Positions 1 through 8,283 of a stretch of DNA of 64,000 nt are shown in pieces (the first letter of the stretch is position 1; each line of letters opens with the position of its first letter). The notes beneath the pieces were generated by a model. That model was not told the DNA's origin. It did not search any database and was given only the letters and a program-made list of their open reading frames with translations. The position numbers and the translations under genes were made by a program. Origin of the DNA: Guptibacillus spartinae (lineage in GTDB: Bacteria; Bacillota; Bacilli; Bacillales; Guptibacillaceae); the NCBI RefSeq assembly GCF_028610625.1, contig NZ_JAQQWU010000001.1, forward strand, positions 310,001 to 374,000. The letters are read 5' to 3'.

Positions 1-563
1 TTTATTATAGCAGTGATTATGTGTTTAATGGAGAAAAAAAGACGCCTTATATGGAAAATGATCAAACAGATCCCCTATCAACCTATGGAATGAGTAAATG
101 GATCGGAGAGAGACTTGTGCAGCAGTTATCTTCGAAGGCAACCATTATTCGTACTTCATGGGTTTTTGGTCATGGAGGGAAAAATTTTGTGAATACGATG
201 GTGAATTTGGCTAAACAAAAAAAGGTGATCCAAGTCATAGAGGATCAAGTCGGTTCTCCAACCTATGCAGAAGATTTAGCAGCGTATTCTGCATCCATCA
301 TGCTTCACCCTCCCGGCATCTATCATGTGACGAATGGGGGATCATGTAGCTGGTATGACTTTGCAAAAAGGATTTACGAAGAGAGCGGGTATGATCCATC
401 ACTCATTCAACCGATTTCTTCAGTAGACTATGGAGTTCAAACGAAACGACCATATTATTCTGTTCTTGATCATAAAAGGCTTCTGGAGCAAGGCTTACAG
501 GCTCCTCGAAAATGGGAAGCTGCTTTAAAGGAATATTTAAGGAAGGAGTTTGCCAATGATTGA
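1..563 (+). CDS. rmlD: dTDP-4-dehydrorhamnose reductase, 3' part
   Basis: The gene is cut by the left window edge. The frame is open from base 3, and 186 residues remain. The visible part starts with SSDYVFNG, the usual RmlD signature, followed by the catalytic YGMSK (Y-x-x-x-K) and the family motif RTSWVFG. The family is an SDR-type NAD(P)H enzyme that makes dTDP-L-rhamnose in the last step of the pathway, in the cytosol. It overlaps the following rmlC by 8 bases, so the two are translationally coupled, and rmlA/rmlB probably lie upstream. The neighbours (methyltransferases, glycosyltransferases, coat-like proteins) suggest that the rhamnose goes into a spore-surface glycan, which is inference. 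Confidence 0.88.
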   Translation, partial: YYSSDYVFNGEKKTPYMENDQTDPLSTYGMSKWIGERLVQQLSSKATIIRTSWVFGHGGKNFVNTMVNLAKQKKVIQVIEDQVGSPTYAEDLAAYSASIMLHPPGIYHVTNGGSCSWYDFAKRIYEESGYDPSLIQPISSVDYGVQTKRPYYSVLDHKRLLEQGLQAPRKWEAALKEYLRKEFAND

Positions 564-1014
564 AGGTGTGAAAATAAAGCCAATCCAAAGACACTGTGAT
601 GACAGAGGTTTTTTCGCTGAGCTCGTTCGAGATGATGAACCGGAATTATTAACGAAATTCGGGCAAGCCTCGTGGTCCATGAGTTATCCAGGCGTGATTA
701 AAGCCTTTCATTACCATGAAAAGCAAGACGATTTGTGGTTTTTTCCTTCTGGTCACGCTCAGGTAGTGTTGTTTGATCTCAGAAAGGAAGCTTCCTCTTA
801 TGGGATGACAGATGTTTATTATATGGGGGAATCCAATCAATGTCTGCTCCTTATACCTAAAGGAGTCGCGCATGGGTATCGGGTTTTAGGTGAGGTGCCT
901 GCCACCATTATTTATTTTACTACTGAATCATACGATGCTGAAAAACCGGATGAATTTCGAATTCCCTGGAATTCAGAGGAAATAGGGTTTGACTGGGAAA
1001 CGAGATTTAAATAA
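556..1014 (+). CDS. rmlC: dTDP-4-dehydrorhamnose 3,5-epimerase family protein
   Basis: This 152-residue cupin-like protein carries the RmlC signature KAFHYHEKQDDLWFF, with the catalytic histidine context, and PKGVAHGYRVLG. The family epimerises dTDP-4-keto-6-deoxyglucose at C3 and C5 before RmlD acts. It is somewhat shorter than the usual 175-185 residues of RmlC, so sugar specificity could differ. I chose ATG at 556 because AAGGAG at 543-548 sits 7 bases upstream; a TTG at 550 is too close to that site. It overlaps the rmlD stop, giving an rmlD-rmlC pair. The next gene starts about 40 bases downstream, probably in the same operon. Confidence 0.85.
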   Translation: MIEGVKIKPIQRHCDDRGFFAELVRDDEPELLTKFGQASWSMSYPGVIKAFHYHEKQDDLWFFPSGHAQVVLFDLRKEASSYGMTDVYYMGESNQCLLLIPKGVAHGYRVLGEVPATIIYFTTESYDAEKPDEFRIPWNSEEIGFDWETRFK

Positions 1015-1057
1015 AAACGATGAAAGACGTAGGATATTATAATTGAGGTGGTAAATG

Positions 1058-1762
1058 ATGAATCGCTTCTGGGGACCTGTCATTAAGCCGATATTACTTT
1101 CAATGAGACTTAATAACATCATTGAGATAGGAGCATACAAAGGTGAAACGACTATTCAATTATTGAACTACTGCCAAAAAACAGGAGGGACCTTACGTAT
1201 TATTGATCCATTGCCTTTGTTTGATGAAGGTGCATTGAATAAATTATACAAAGGATACTATCAACTATACAAAAAAACGAGCTTAGAAGTTTTACCAATG
1301 TTGAAGGATTATGAGGTCGTTTTGATTGACGGGGATCATAACTGGTATACCGTTTATTACGAGCTCAAATTAATAGAAAAAGAGACTCTTGCCAGCGGTA
1401 AAACGTTTCCTTTAGTGATCTTGCATGATACGGAGTGGCCATACGGGAGAAGGGATATGTATTATAATCCTGACCAAATACCAATGGAATTTAGAAATCC
1501 CTATGCGAAGAGTGGCATAAGGCAAGGACAATCAGAGTTAATACAAAGTGCTGATGCCGTTAACGCTCAATTGAACAATGCCCGAACTGAAGGAGGAATC
1601 AGAAATGGTGTATTAACGGCAATTGAGGATTTTATGAAAGATTCTCAATTACCTTTAGAGCTATTTAGAATCCACTCTAATAATGGATTAGGGATATTGT
1701 GTCAAGTTGAAGAATATGAGAAAAAAGTGATTAATTATATAATGAATGATTCTAATCTTTAA
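1058..1762 (+). CDS. SAM-dependent methyltransferase of a glycan cluster
   Basis: A 234-residue class I methyltransferase-type protein. Motif I is IIEIGAYKGETT at about residues 21-32. Motif III/IV is VVLIDGDHNWYTVYYELK near residue 90, the D-x-D-H pattern typical of Methyltransf_24-like proteins that modify sugars or lipids. GAGGTGG at 1045-1051 favours the second of two adjacent ATG codons (1058 rather than 1055). It sits between rmlC and a methyltransferase/glycosyltransferase fusion, so an O-methylated sugar residue is a reasonable guess. The substrate cannot be read from the sequence. It is not a recognised B. subtilis gene. Confidence 0.68.
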   Translation: MNRFWGPVIKPILLSMRLNNIIEIGAYKGETTIQLLNYCQKTGGTLRIIDPLPLFDEGALNKLYKGYYQLYKKTSLEVLPMLKDYEVVLIDGDHNWYTVYYELKLIEKETLASGKTFPLVILHDTEWPYGRRDMYYNPDQIPMEFRNPYAKSGIRQGQSELIQSADAVNAQLNNARTEGGIRNGVLTAIEDFMKDSQLPLELFRIHSNNGLGILCQVEEYEKKVINYIMNDSNL

Positions 1763-1823
1763 ATTGAATTTACGGATAAAACGATGTTCAAAACTCAGTC
1801 CAATATAGAAAGAGGGTGTGGCC

Positions 1824-4800
1824 ATGCCGGGTAAGTATGATCAGTCGGCATTTGATGAGAATTATTATAAAAAGAGCTTAGGACATCTACCCTATGATAG
1901 AGAAGTACAGGGGGGAAGATGGCTTCACTTCTTTTCTAAAATTGCAGACCAAATTTTATTAAATCATAACACGAACAGGGTGCTAGAAGTTGGATGTGCA
2001 AAAGGGTTTTTAGTTGAATGTTTAAGAGATCGGGGTGTGGAAGCATACGGATTCGATATTTCAGAGTATGCGATAGCTAATGTGCGCAGCGATATGAAGC
2101 CTTATTGTTTTGTGGGGTCTGCTGATGATCCTCGTCATTTTAAAGGGATATATGACCTAGTTATCTGTATAGAAGTAGTAGAGCATATTACTGAAGAGAT
2201 GGGAACAAAAGCAATCGAGTTAATGTGCCAGCATGCTAAACAAATCCTTTTTTCATCTTCCCCTGATGATTTCGAGGAAGAAACACACATTAATGTTCAA
2301 CCTTCTGAATATTGGGACCTTCTGTTTGCAAAACATGGATTTATCAGGAGTCTAGAAGAGTGGCCAGAGCAAGTCGTTGCAACACATACTGTTCTTTATA
2401 TAAAAGAAGAAAAATTAAGTATCCCTGATGGATTTCATACAATTGAACAAGAACGTAAACGAATAGAAGAATTGTATCCTCTTCGTGGCCAAGAAGAAGA
2501 ATTTGATATTATTAAAGCACAATTAGCATATGAGTTAAATACGATCATTAGCAAAAAAAACGTAGTTACGAAAAAACTCCATTACATTGAAGTTGAAATC
2601 GAAACAATGGAGAAATTAGATAAAAATCTTGTATCGCACGGTGTTGATGTAGAAAAGATGAAAGCGCTCATCAGAGAAAAAGAATTGATTCTAATGAAAA
2701 CTAAAACGAGCCTAATGAATTTATTGCAAGTGGTTAATAAAAAATTGGTTTATTGTCACCAATCTCTTGACGAGAAAACCTCGCTTTGGGAGAAAGGCAA
2801 AAACAATTGGCTAATGAATACTTGGATCCACGATCCATTAGAGAAGGTCTTACATGAGAACGCGATTAAACAATTTAATCGAAAACCTTTAATAAGTATT
2901 TTAATCCCCGTTTATAAAATTGACCAGCGCATTTTAAGAGAAGCAATTGCAAGTGTAATGAACCAAACATATCAAAATTGGCAGCTGTGTATAACTTTAT
3001 CTGATAAAGAAGCAGAAGAAAATTTGAGATATTTAGAGGAAATGGCTAACAAAGATAAACGTATTCAATTAAAGTGTCTAGAAAATGAAGGTATCTCAAA
3101 AAATACAAATCATTGTTTGAAAATGGCGAAAGGAGAATTTATTGCATTTCTTGATCATGATGACCTTATTACCGAGAACGCTTTATTTGAGGTTGTCAGG
3201 GCAGTAAATGAAAACCCAAGGGCAGATTTTATTTATTCAGATCGAGATTTGATCGATGAAAACTCAGAAGTAAGGTCGTCTCCATTATTCAAACATGCTT
3301 GGTCCTGGGTAACCATGTTATCCGCTAATTACGCTATCCATTTTACCGTAGTTCGGAAAGACTTGTTCAAAAAGGCAGGCGAACTGGATGCGAGTTGTGA
3401 TGGTGCACAAGATTTGGACCTATTCTTAAGGATTTCAGAATTCTCACAAGAAATTGTTCACATACCAAAAATTCTCTACCATTGGAGAGTTATCCCCACT
3501 TCTGCAAGCTCTGGCATACAAGCGAAGCCCTATGCATTAGAAGCTCAAATGAAAGCTCTAACTCGTTACGTGAAAAGACGCAAGCTTGATGCAAGTATTG
3601 GCAGGAACAATAAGGGATTGATTCAATTGGATTGGCAATTGAAAACCAATAGGTCGTTTGAAGTAGTGATTTATTTTGATGGAAAGTATGATCTTAATTT
3701 TTTAAGGAAAACTTTGATTTCGCTTGAAAATCAGTACTGTAAACCAAGAAAAATCACCCTTATTTTACCGTCTGGAGTAGAGGGTTCGAAAGAAATAGAC
3801 GATCAAGGAATCACCGTTATTACAGAAGGATCGATTCAGACAATAGGAGAATTAGAAGCTTTCAAAAAAGGTGAAGGTTATCTAATGGTTTTGTGTGCAG
3901 GGGTCATTTTTAAAGACAAAAACACAACGAGTCATTTAATAGCGTGGTTAGAACATGGGGGCTTTGAAGGTGCTTCGGGTAAAGTAATGAATCAAAATCA
4001 TTTGATAGAAAATGCAGGGTATGTCATAAACCACGATGATGAATTGATTATGCCTTACAGAAAATTAGATGAAAACGCTAATACCACTTACGGAAGTGTG
4101 AATTGGTATCGAGAATACCTTGCTGTTTCAGAATGTTGCTTAATGGTTAAACGAAAACATTTTTCTGAAGTCATGTCGAATCAACGAACATTGACAAGAG
4201 AGAACATTCTTGAAGCTCAATTAGTAATATGCCAAAAGTATGGAGCAAAAATGGTTTTTGATCCGTTTATTAAATTTGAAACTTTTACTCCTCTAAGCAC
4301 GCCAAACATGAATCCAAAGATAACCATACAAGATCGCAATTATAATGACAGTGTATGGGATTGGAATAAAGATTACCTTAAAAGAAATAAGTTAGATAGG
4401 AATAAGAAATTGTTGTCAAAAGTTGATCTGAGAACCGATGTGGGTGTCGAAATCGGCCCCTTAACGAATCCAGTTGTTACAAAAAAAGAAAGCTCTGTCT
4501 ATTATATTGACCATACAAGTAAGGACGAACTTATCAAAAAATATACAAATGACCCTAACATAGATGTTACAAAAATTAATGATGTAGACTTCATTTGGGG
4601 AGAAAAAACCTTAAGAGAAGCCATATCTGATGATTTAACATTCGACTACGTAGTGGCTTCACATGTCATTGAACATGTGCCAGATGTTATCGGTTGGTTG
4701 TCCGAAATGAATGAAATATTACATGTGGGAGGATACGTTTGTCTTGCCATTCCCGACAAACGCTATACATTTGATATCAAAAGGCAACTGACTACTGTTG

Positions 4801-5219
4801 CTGACCTGGTTGATTCTTACTTGAATAAAGTAAGACGTCCTAGTCCCAGACAAATCATTGATTTTTATGCGAATGCAATTAAAATTGATACCTACGAAGC
4901 TTGGAATAATAAAGTTGAAATAGAGAAGTGTCAGCGATTTGGTTCAGAGAGTTCAGGTTTGGAGTTAGCAAGAAAAAGTATGGAAGAAGGGGTATATGTC
5001 GATGTTCATTGTTCTGTCTTCACTTATGATTCATTTTTGAAGTTATTAAGAGATTTGTTTTCGCTTAATCTCTTAAACTTCAGAGTAGCAAAAACATATG
5101 AACCAGAAATTTTTTCAAATGAGTTTATTGTTATTTTGGAGAAGCTGCCACCATTTAAGGATTTGGAAGAAAAAAAACGTATTCAACTCCATTCAATTCT
5201 TCGATTAAAAAACCTATAG
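1824..5219 (+). CDS. Methyltransferase-glycosyltransferase-methyltransferase fusion protein
   Basis: A 1131-residue cytoplasmic-looking protein with several modules. An N-terminal SAM methyltransferase has motif I VLEVGCAKGFL near residue 53 and a VVEHI post-motif. A charged helical linker spans about 200-340. A GT-A family 2 glycosyltransferase runs from about 355 to 560 (ISILIPVYK, FLDHDDL as the metal-binding DxD-like motif, FIYSDRDLID). A second GT2-like segment without a clear DxD spans about 610-830. The C-terminal methyltransferase covers about 870-1130 (GVEIGPLTNP, VVASHVIEHVPD). GTG at 1818 is possible, but the GA-rich ribosome site at 1808-1816 fits ATG 1824. It ends at its own terminator. 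It probably extends and methylates, perhaps caps, a rhamnose-containing polymer; that role is inferred. Confidence 0.8.
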   Translation: MPGKYDQSAFDENYYKKSLGHLPYDREVQGGRWLHFFSKIADQILLNHNTNRVLEVGCAKGFLVECLRDRGVEAYGFDISEYAIANVRSDMKPYCFVGSADDPRHFKGIYDLVICIEVVEHITEEMGTKAIELMCQHAKQILFSSSPDDFEEETHINVQPSEYWDLLFAKHGFIRSLEEWPEQVVATHTVLYIKEEKLSIPDGFHTIEQERKRIEELYPLRGQEEEFDIIKAQLAYELNTIISKKNVVTKKLHYIEVEIETMEKLDKNLVSHGVDVEKMKALIREKELILMKTKTSLMNLLQVVNKKLVYCHQSLDEKTSLWEKGKNNWLMNTWIHDPLEKVLHENAIKQFNRKPLISILIPVYKIDQRILREAIASVMNQTYQNWQLCITLSDKEAEENLRYLEEMANKDKRIQLKCLENEGISKNTNHCLKMAKGEFIAFLDHDDLITENALFEVVRAVNENPRADFIYSDRDLIDENSEVRSSPLFKHAWSWVTMLSANYAIHFTVVRKDLFKKAGELDASCDGAQDLDLFLRISEFSQEIVHIPKILYHWRVIPTSASSGIQAKPYALEAQMKALTRYVKRRKLDASIGRNNKGLIQLDWQLKTNRSFEVVIYFDGKYDLNFLRKTLISLENQYCKPRKITLILPSGVEGSKEIDDQGITVITEGSIQTIGELEAFKKGEGYLMVLCAGVIFKDKNTTSHLIAWLEHGGFEGASGKVMNQNHLIENAGYVINHDDELIMPYRKLDENANTTYGSVNWYREYLAVSECCLMVKRKHFSEVMSNQRTLTRENILEAQLVICQKYGAKMVFDPFIKFETFTPLSTPNMNPKITIQDRNYNDSVWDWNKDYLKRNKLDRNKKLLSKVDLRTDVGVEIGPLTNPVVTKKESSVYYIDHTSKDELIKKYTNDPNIDVTKINDVDFIWGEKTLREAISDDLTFDYVVASHVIEHVPDVIGWLSEMNEILHVGGYVCLAIPDKRYTFDIKRQLTTVADLVDSYLNKVRRPSPRQIIDFYANAIKIDTYEAWNNKVEIEKCQRFGSESSGLELARKSMEEGVYVDVHCSVFTYDSFLKLLRDLFSLNLLNFRVAKTYEPEIFSNEFIVILEKLPPFKDLEEKKRIQLHSILRLKNL

Positions 5220-5242
5220 TTTCTGTTCACTTTCTAATAAAG

Positions 5243-5274
5243 GACTACTCATAGATTTCTATGATTAGTCTTTT
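5243..5274 (+). terminator. Rho-independent terminator
   Basis: Hairpin of 12-base arms (5243-5254 and 5259-5270, one mismatch) followed by a T-rich run. It closes the rmlD/rmlC/methyltransferase transcript. Confidence 0.7.
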
Positions 5275-5323
5275 GTTTTATAAAAGCTAGTTAGTTTTTT
5301 CAATAGGTAAAGGAGGGATTTGT

Positions 5324-6595
5324 TTGTCGGATATGGTGACGATTATCCTTACAAGCTATAACAAACCAAAATTATTAGAACAAAGTCTTCAAAGCGTTCT
5401 TAATCAAACCATACCAAATTGGGAATTGTGGATAATGGATGACAATTCAAATAAACAAACACAAGACGTCATCCAAACGTTTTTAGATGATAAAAGGATC
5501 ACTTACTTGAATAGTAAGGTTAAAGATGAAGAGCGGTATAAAAAAACAAGATACGCGACTTTAATTAATCAAGCACTCTCTCTTTCATCGGGGAAATATA
5601 TTACTTACCTTACTGATGACACAACCTATTTTTCGAATCGCTTACAAGCTATGACTGAATATTTCCATGAGAACCCTTCCAGAAATATTGTGTATGGAGG
5701 TCAATTGCTACGATATGTAGATGGAAATTTGAATGTGTTCTACGAAAGTAAGATAGCTGCCAAAGAGAAGTTGAAGAATGCAAGTAATAAGGTGGATCAT
5801 TGTTCTGTTATGCACACTCGGCAAATTGCAGAAAATGTATATTCCAAATATGGAAGTTACTGGAATGACGATCCGATTTTCTGGCACAATGCCGATGCAG
5901 AGTTCTGGAGCAGGTTAACTGAAATTGAACCATTTTACCCTATAGATGGAATTTTTGAAATAGCATTAAAAACCCCATCTTCATTTCAAGTTCTTAACAG
6001 GCATGTACCTGATCCATTACCTAATGGAATTCTGGTTCGGGGATTAACGAAAGAAGTTTATTTAATAGATAATCAGAAAAAAAGACTCATAAGCGAAAAA
6101 TGGTTTAACTATTTTCAATACCCCACCTCTAAAATCATTCAAATTCCTGATCCCCTGTTGTTTAAGTATCAAACTGGAATACCAATTAATGAGAGTGATT
6201 TACCAAACCAACTTGTTATAAAGGAAGACGGGGGAAGGAACTATTACTTTATTCAAGAGAATAAAAAAAGGAAGGTTCCTAATCCTCAAGTATTCGAATT
6301 TTATTCATTCAATCAGTCGCATGTACCAGAACTACCTAAGAAGATGATTGATTCAATTCCTCCGGGTCGAGTTCTTTCAACAGAAATGACTCCCCATCAT
6401 CTTTTGCCCGACGGAAGGTTATTTTCTTATAAACAAGAACTCTATTTAAGTCAAAAAAATCGGCTACACCTTATTGATGTAAATGTTGCATTAAAATTAA
6501 AATTCAACGTAAGAGACGCAATTGAGTTGAAAGAAAAAGATTTTAAACGCTTCAAACAAGGGAATCCATTCCATTGGGAATTTAAAACTTATTAG
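5324..6595 (+). CDS. Family 2 glycosyltransferase with C-terminal repeat tail
   Basis: A 423-residue protein starting at TTG 5324, with AGGAGG at 5311-5316 spaced 7 bases. Residues 1 to about 225 form a GT-A fold (VTIILTSYNKP, ESLQSVLNQT-like SLQSVLNQT, WIMDDNS, YLTDDT as the DxD region). The rest, about 235-423, contains three units of roughly 55 residues. Each opens with a short strand and a Y-[LF]-I-x-x-x-x-K-K/R core (VYLIDNQKKR, YYFIQENKKRK, LYLSQKNRLHLID), followed by a PNP/IPDP-type turn. Such YLI..KR units are seen in bacterial surface and wall-associated proteins and may bind glycan; that is inference. It converges with cgeB, and the two stop codons overlap by 4 bases. Confidence 0.78.
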   Translation: MSDMVTIILTSYNKPKLLEQSLQSVLNQTIPNWELWIMDDNSNKQTQDVIQTFLDDKRITYLNSKVKDEERYKKTRYATLINQALSLSSGKYITYLTDDTTYFSNRLQAMTEYFHENPSRNIVYGGQLLRYVDGNLNVFYESKIAAKEKLKNASNKVDHCSVMHTRQIAENVYSKYGSYWNDDPIFWHNADAEFWSRLTEIEPFYPIDGIFEIALKTPSSFQVLNRHVPDPLPNGILVRGLTKEVYLIDNQKKRLISEKWFNYFQYPTSKIIQIPDPLLFKYQTGIPINESDLPNQLVIKEDGGRNYYFIQENKKRKVPNPQVFEFYSFNQSHVPELPKKMIDSIPPGRVLSTEMTPHHLLPDGRLFSYKQELYLSQKNRLHLIDVNVALKLKFNVRDAIELKEKDFKRFKQGNPFHWEFKTY

Positions 6596-7566
6596 TCTTC
6601 TTTCTGTTCTACGATGTCAAATATTTTCTCTAAGGATCGGGTAATCGTATAATGTTCTAAAACGTTATTCCTTGCATTCTTGGCCATTGTTTCTCGCAAA
6701 TGATCATTTTTTACGTAATCGTTCACTTTATCTAATAATTCTTGATTTGTTTCAAAGAATAGAATGTCTTTTGTATTTTCTAAATGAGGAGGTAAAGTAA
6801 GAATTGGTGTGATCAGTTGAAACGATTGACACGCAGCGATATCGAATGTACGGTTATTCACACTTTTAGGTATGACTCCATTAGAGTTTGCATTTGCTTT
6901 CAGATCAAAAGGACGATGAATATTCAAATTAATTTTAGCATTTGAAAAGTAATGAGCTGCAAGTTTTGGTGGAATCCAAGAAACAATGGTCAAATTACTA
7001 CGGTGTGAGTAGTCCTTTAATATTTCTTCCCAGTGGGGGCCAGCAATGATCATTTTATAATTCGAGTGATCTAACAAATATTTAATCGATTCAATTCTAT
7101 TTGGATAGGGGCTTCCGATAAAGCAAATGTCACTTGTATATTCTGCTTCTTTGGTCATATTTCTGTTTATTTCACTATCTGTGCCAAGTGGCAAATAATA
7201 AACCTGCTTATGATCCATTTCTATATAACGTTCGTATGCGGCTGTGTCGATGGTGAAAACGTAGTTATATTTATGAATAATGGGAAGGGTCAAATCGATA
7301 TAATAGGGATCTTCTGTTAACCAAACAGCAATTGGTAAATCTCGATCGTATATCCAGTTTCTTAATTGCGGTGGAAAAGTGTATCCGACAGTTGTAAGAA
7401 TAAGAGCTGGTTTAAAAGACATTATTTCAGTTTTTATGTGATTTAACCCACTAAATAACGAAGCTGTGCTGCATTCATGTTTACACTCTTGAATTGATTT
7501 AATAATTTTTTGATCAATGTCATTATAAATTCCCTGAAAACCAGAAGATATATAAAATACTTTCAA
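6592..7566 (-). CDS. cgeB: CgeB-like spore surface glycosyltransferase
   Basis: This 324-residue protein matches the CgeB/DUF3880 plus Glyco_trans_1_2 architecture. It opens KVFYISSGFQG and contains the sugar-nucleotide region YLPLGTD, CFIGSPYPNR and FDIAACQSFQLI. In B. subtilis CgeB is made late in the mother cell and affects the outermost spore layer (crust). A longer reading from 7623 exists, but TTG at 7566 follows GGAGG by 8-9 bases and gives the standard N-terminus. It lies directly downstream of a CotZ-like gene on the same strand, separated by a hairpin. It is likely co-expressed during sporulation and glycosylates the coat or crust. Confidence 0.8.
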   Translation of the reverse strand: MKVFYISSGFQGIYNDIDQKIIKSIQECKHECSTASLFSGLNHIKTEIMSFKPALILTTVGYTFPPQLRNWIYDRDLPIAVWLTEDPYYIDLTLPIIHKYNYVFTIDTAAYERYIEMDHKQVYYLPLGTDSEINRNMTKEAEYTSDICFIGSPYPNRIESIKYLLDHSNYKMIIAGPHWEEILKDYSHRSNLTIVSWIPPKLAAHYFSNAKINLNIHRPFDLKANANSNGVIPKSVNNRTFDIAACQSFQLITPILTLPPHLENTKDILFFETNQELLDKVNDYVKNDHLRETMAKNARNNVLEHYTITRSLEKIFDIVEQKED

Positions 7567-7599
7567 AGTAGATTGCCTCCGCCTCCGATAATATAAAAA

Positions 7600-7621
7600 G
7601 CAGGCTGTAGAAACAGCCTGC
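7600..7621 (-). terminator. Terminator-like hairpin between cotZ-like gene and cgeB
   Basis: Perfect 9-base arms (7600-7608 and 7613-7621, loop AGAA). On the minus strand it is followed by TTTTTATAT. It lies between the stop of the CotZ-like gene and the cgeB ribosome site, so it may attenuate read-through. Confidence 0.7.
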
Positions 7622-7628
7622 AAAAGTA

Positions 7629-7898
7629 TTAAAGTGGAGTTACTGAAATACTTGCAATGTCTCTGCAGTCTACAACTGTTACAGCGCCACTTGTAGAAGC
7701 CTGGCTAATAAACGTTGCACAGCATGTCTCAGGATCAAAACAAGCAAATGTAACAGGACCAAGTGGTGTAGCGACTCCTACGATATTGATTGTTACAATT
7801 CGACCTGGATCCAAGTTTCTTAGTGTGTCACAAGCACACCCGTCGCACTTATTGCATTTTTGTGTCTTGTGTCCGTGATTATCATCAAAAAGACTCAT
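7629..7898 (-). CDS. Small cysteine-rich CotZ-like spore coat protein (copy 1)
   Basis: An 89-residue protein with N-terminal CNKCDGCACD, central FDPETCCATF and late VVDCRDI. The C-x-C / TCCA / DCR pattern resembles the CotY/CotZ/ExsY family of disulfide cross-linked crust or exosporium proteins. It is shorter than B. subtilis CotZ (about 148 aa). An AGGAGG ribosome site precedes the ATG. Two paralogues follow on the same strand upstream (8284-8610 and 8634-8966), and cgeB lies downstream. Probably a spore outer-layer building block. S-Ena-type fibre subunits are a less likely alternative, because their N-terminal CC connector is not seen in this copy. Confidence 0.65.
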   Translation of the reverse strand: MSLFDDNHGHKTQKCNKCDGCACDTLRNLDPGRIVTINIVGVATPLGPVTFACFDPETCCATFISQASTSGAVTVVDCRDIASISVTPL

Positions 7899-8008
7899 AA
7901 CTATGTCCTCCTTTTTTCGAATCTCACCTGAATTTTTCAGGGTTAATACACTATATTCTTTTGGTAACCAATGGAATAGATTGATACCTAGTTATCACAG
8001 TAATTGGA

Positions 8009-8155
8009 TTAACAACCAGATGATTTTCGAAGAGTTGTTTCCATGCAGCAGCGGTTCGTTCTGCGATTGCGATAACGGTCTCGGCGATTCGTTACTTGCT
8101 TGTCTGAACATGGTTTAAGTTTTTTTACCTGCTTTTTATTGCATAAACAAGCCAT
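8009..8155 (-). CDS. 48-aa basic cysteine/arginine-rich small protein
   Basis: An uninterrupted 48-codon frame begins ATG at 8155 and ends TAA at 8009. A very strong ribosome site (AAGGAGGG) lies 6 bases upstream. The protein begins MACLCNKKQVKK, has a middle NRRDRYRNRRTNRCC and ends in cysteine. It has 6 Cys, 8 Arg and 7 Lys against 3 acidic residues, so it is strongly positive. A CATATAGTA sporulation-like -10 lies 25 bases upstream of the start. It sits between CotZ-like genes, so it is probably a disulfide-forming spore-surface component or matrix protein. No family is recognised, and reality rests on the ribosome site and context. Confidence 0.6.
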   Translation of the reverse strand: MACLCNKKQVKKLKPCSDKQVTNRRDRYRNRRTNRCCMETTLRKSSGC

Positions 8156-8180
8156 TTTATTCCCTCCTTCGTACAAGCCA

Positions 8181-8189
8181 TACTATATG
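8181..8189 (-). promoter_or_regulatory. Sporulation-type -10 element (CATATAGTA)
   Basis: Matches the mother-cell sigma-E/sigma-K -10 pattern CATA-N3-TA, 25 bases upstream of the 48-aa ORF start. I find no AC at the expected -35 spacing, so only half of the promoter is supported. Confidence 0.35.
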
Positions 8190-8250
8190 TTATTGATCAT
8201 CTGTTCAGATGTGATAATGATTACGTGGATTTTTAAAAGTAAATGAAAAA

Positions 8251-8271
8251 GGAGAAAGATCCTCTTTCTCC
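8251..8271 (-). terminator. Terminator of the CotZ-like gene pair
   Basis: Arms of 9 bases (8251-8259 and 8263-8271), loop TCC. On the minus strand it is followed by TTTTTCATTT. It lies just past the stop of the gene at 8284-8610. Confidence 0.7.
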
Positions 8272-8283
8272 AGGAAGTACTCA

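Noticed and set aside
7903-8118. 71-codon plus-strand frame between the CotZ-like genes
   Set aside because: No ribosome site, and it is antisense to the well-supported 48-aa gene on the minus strand.
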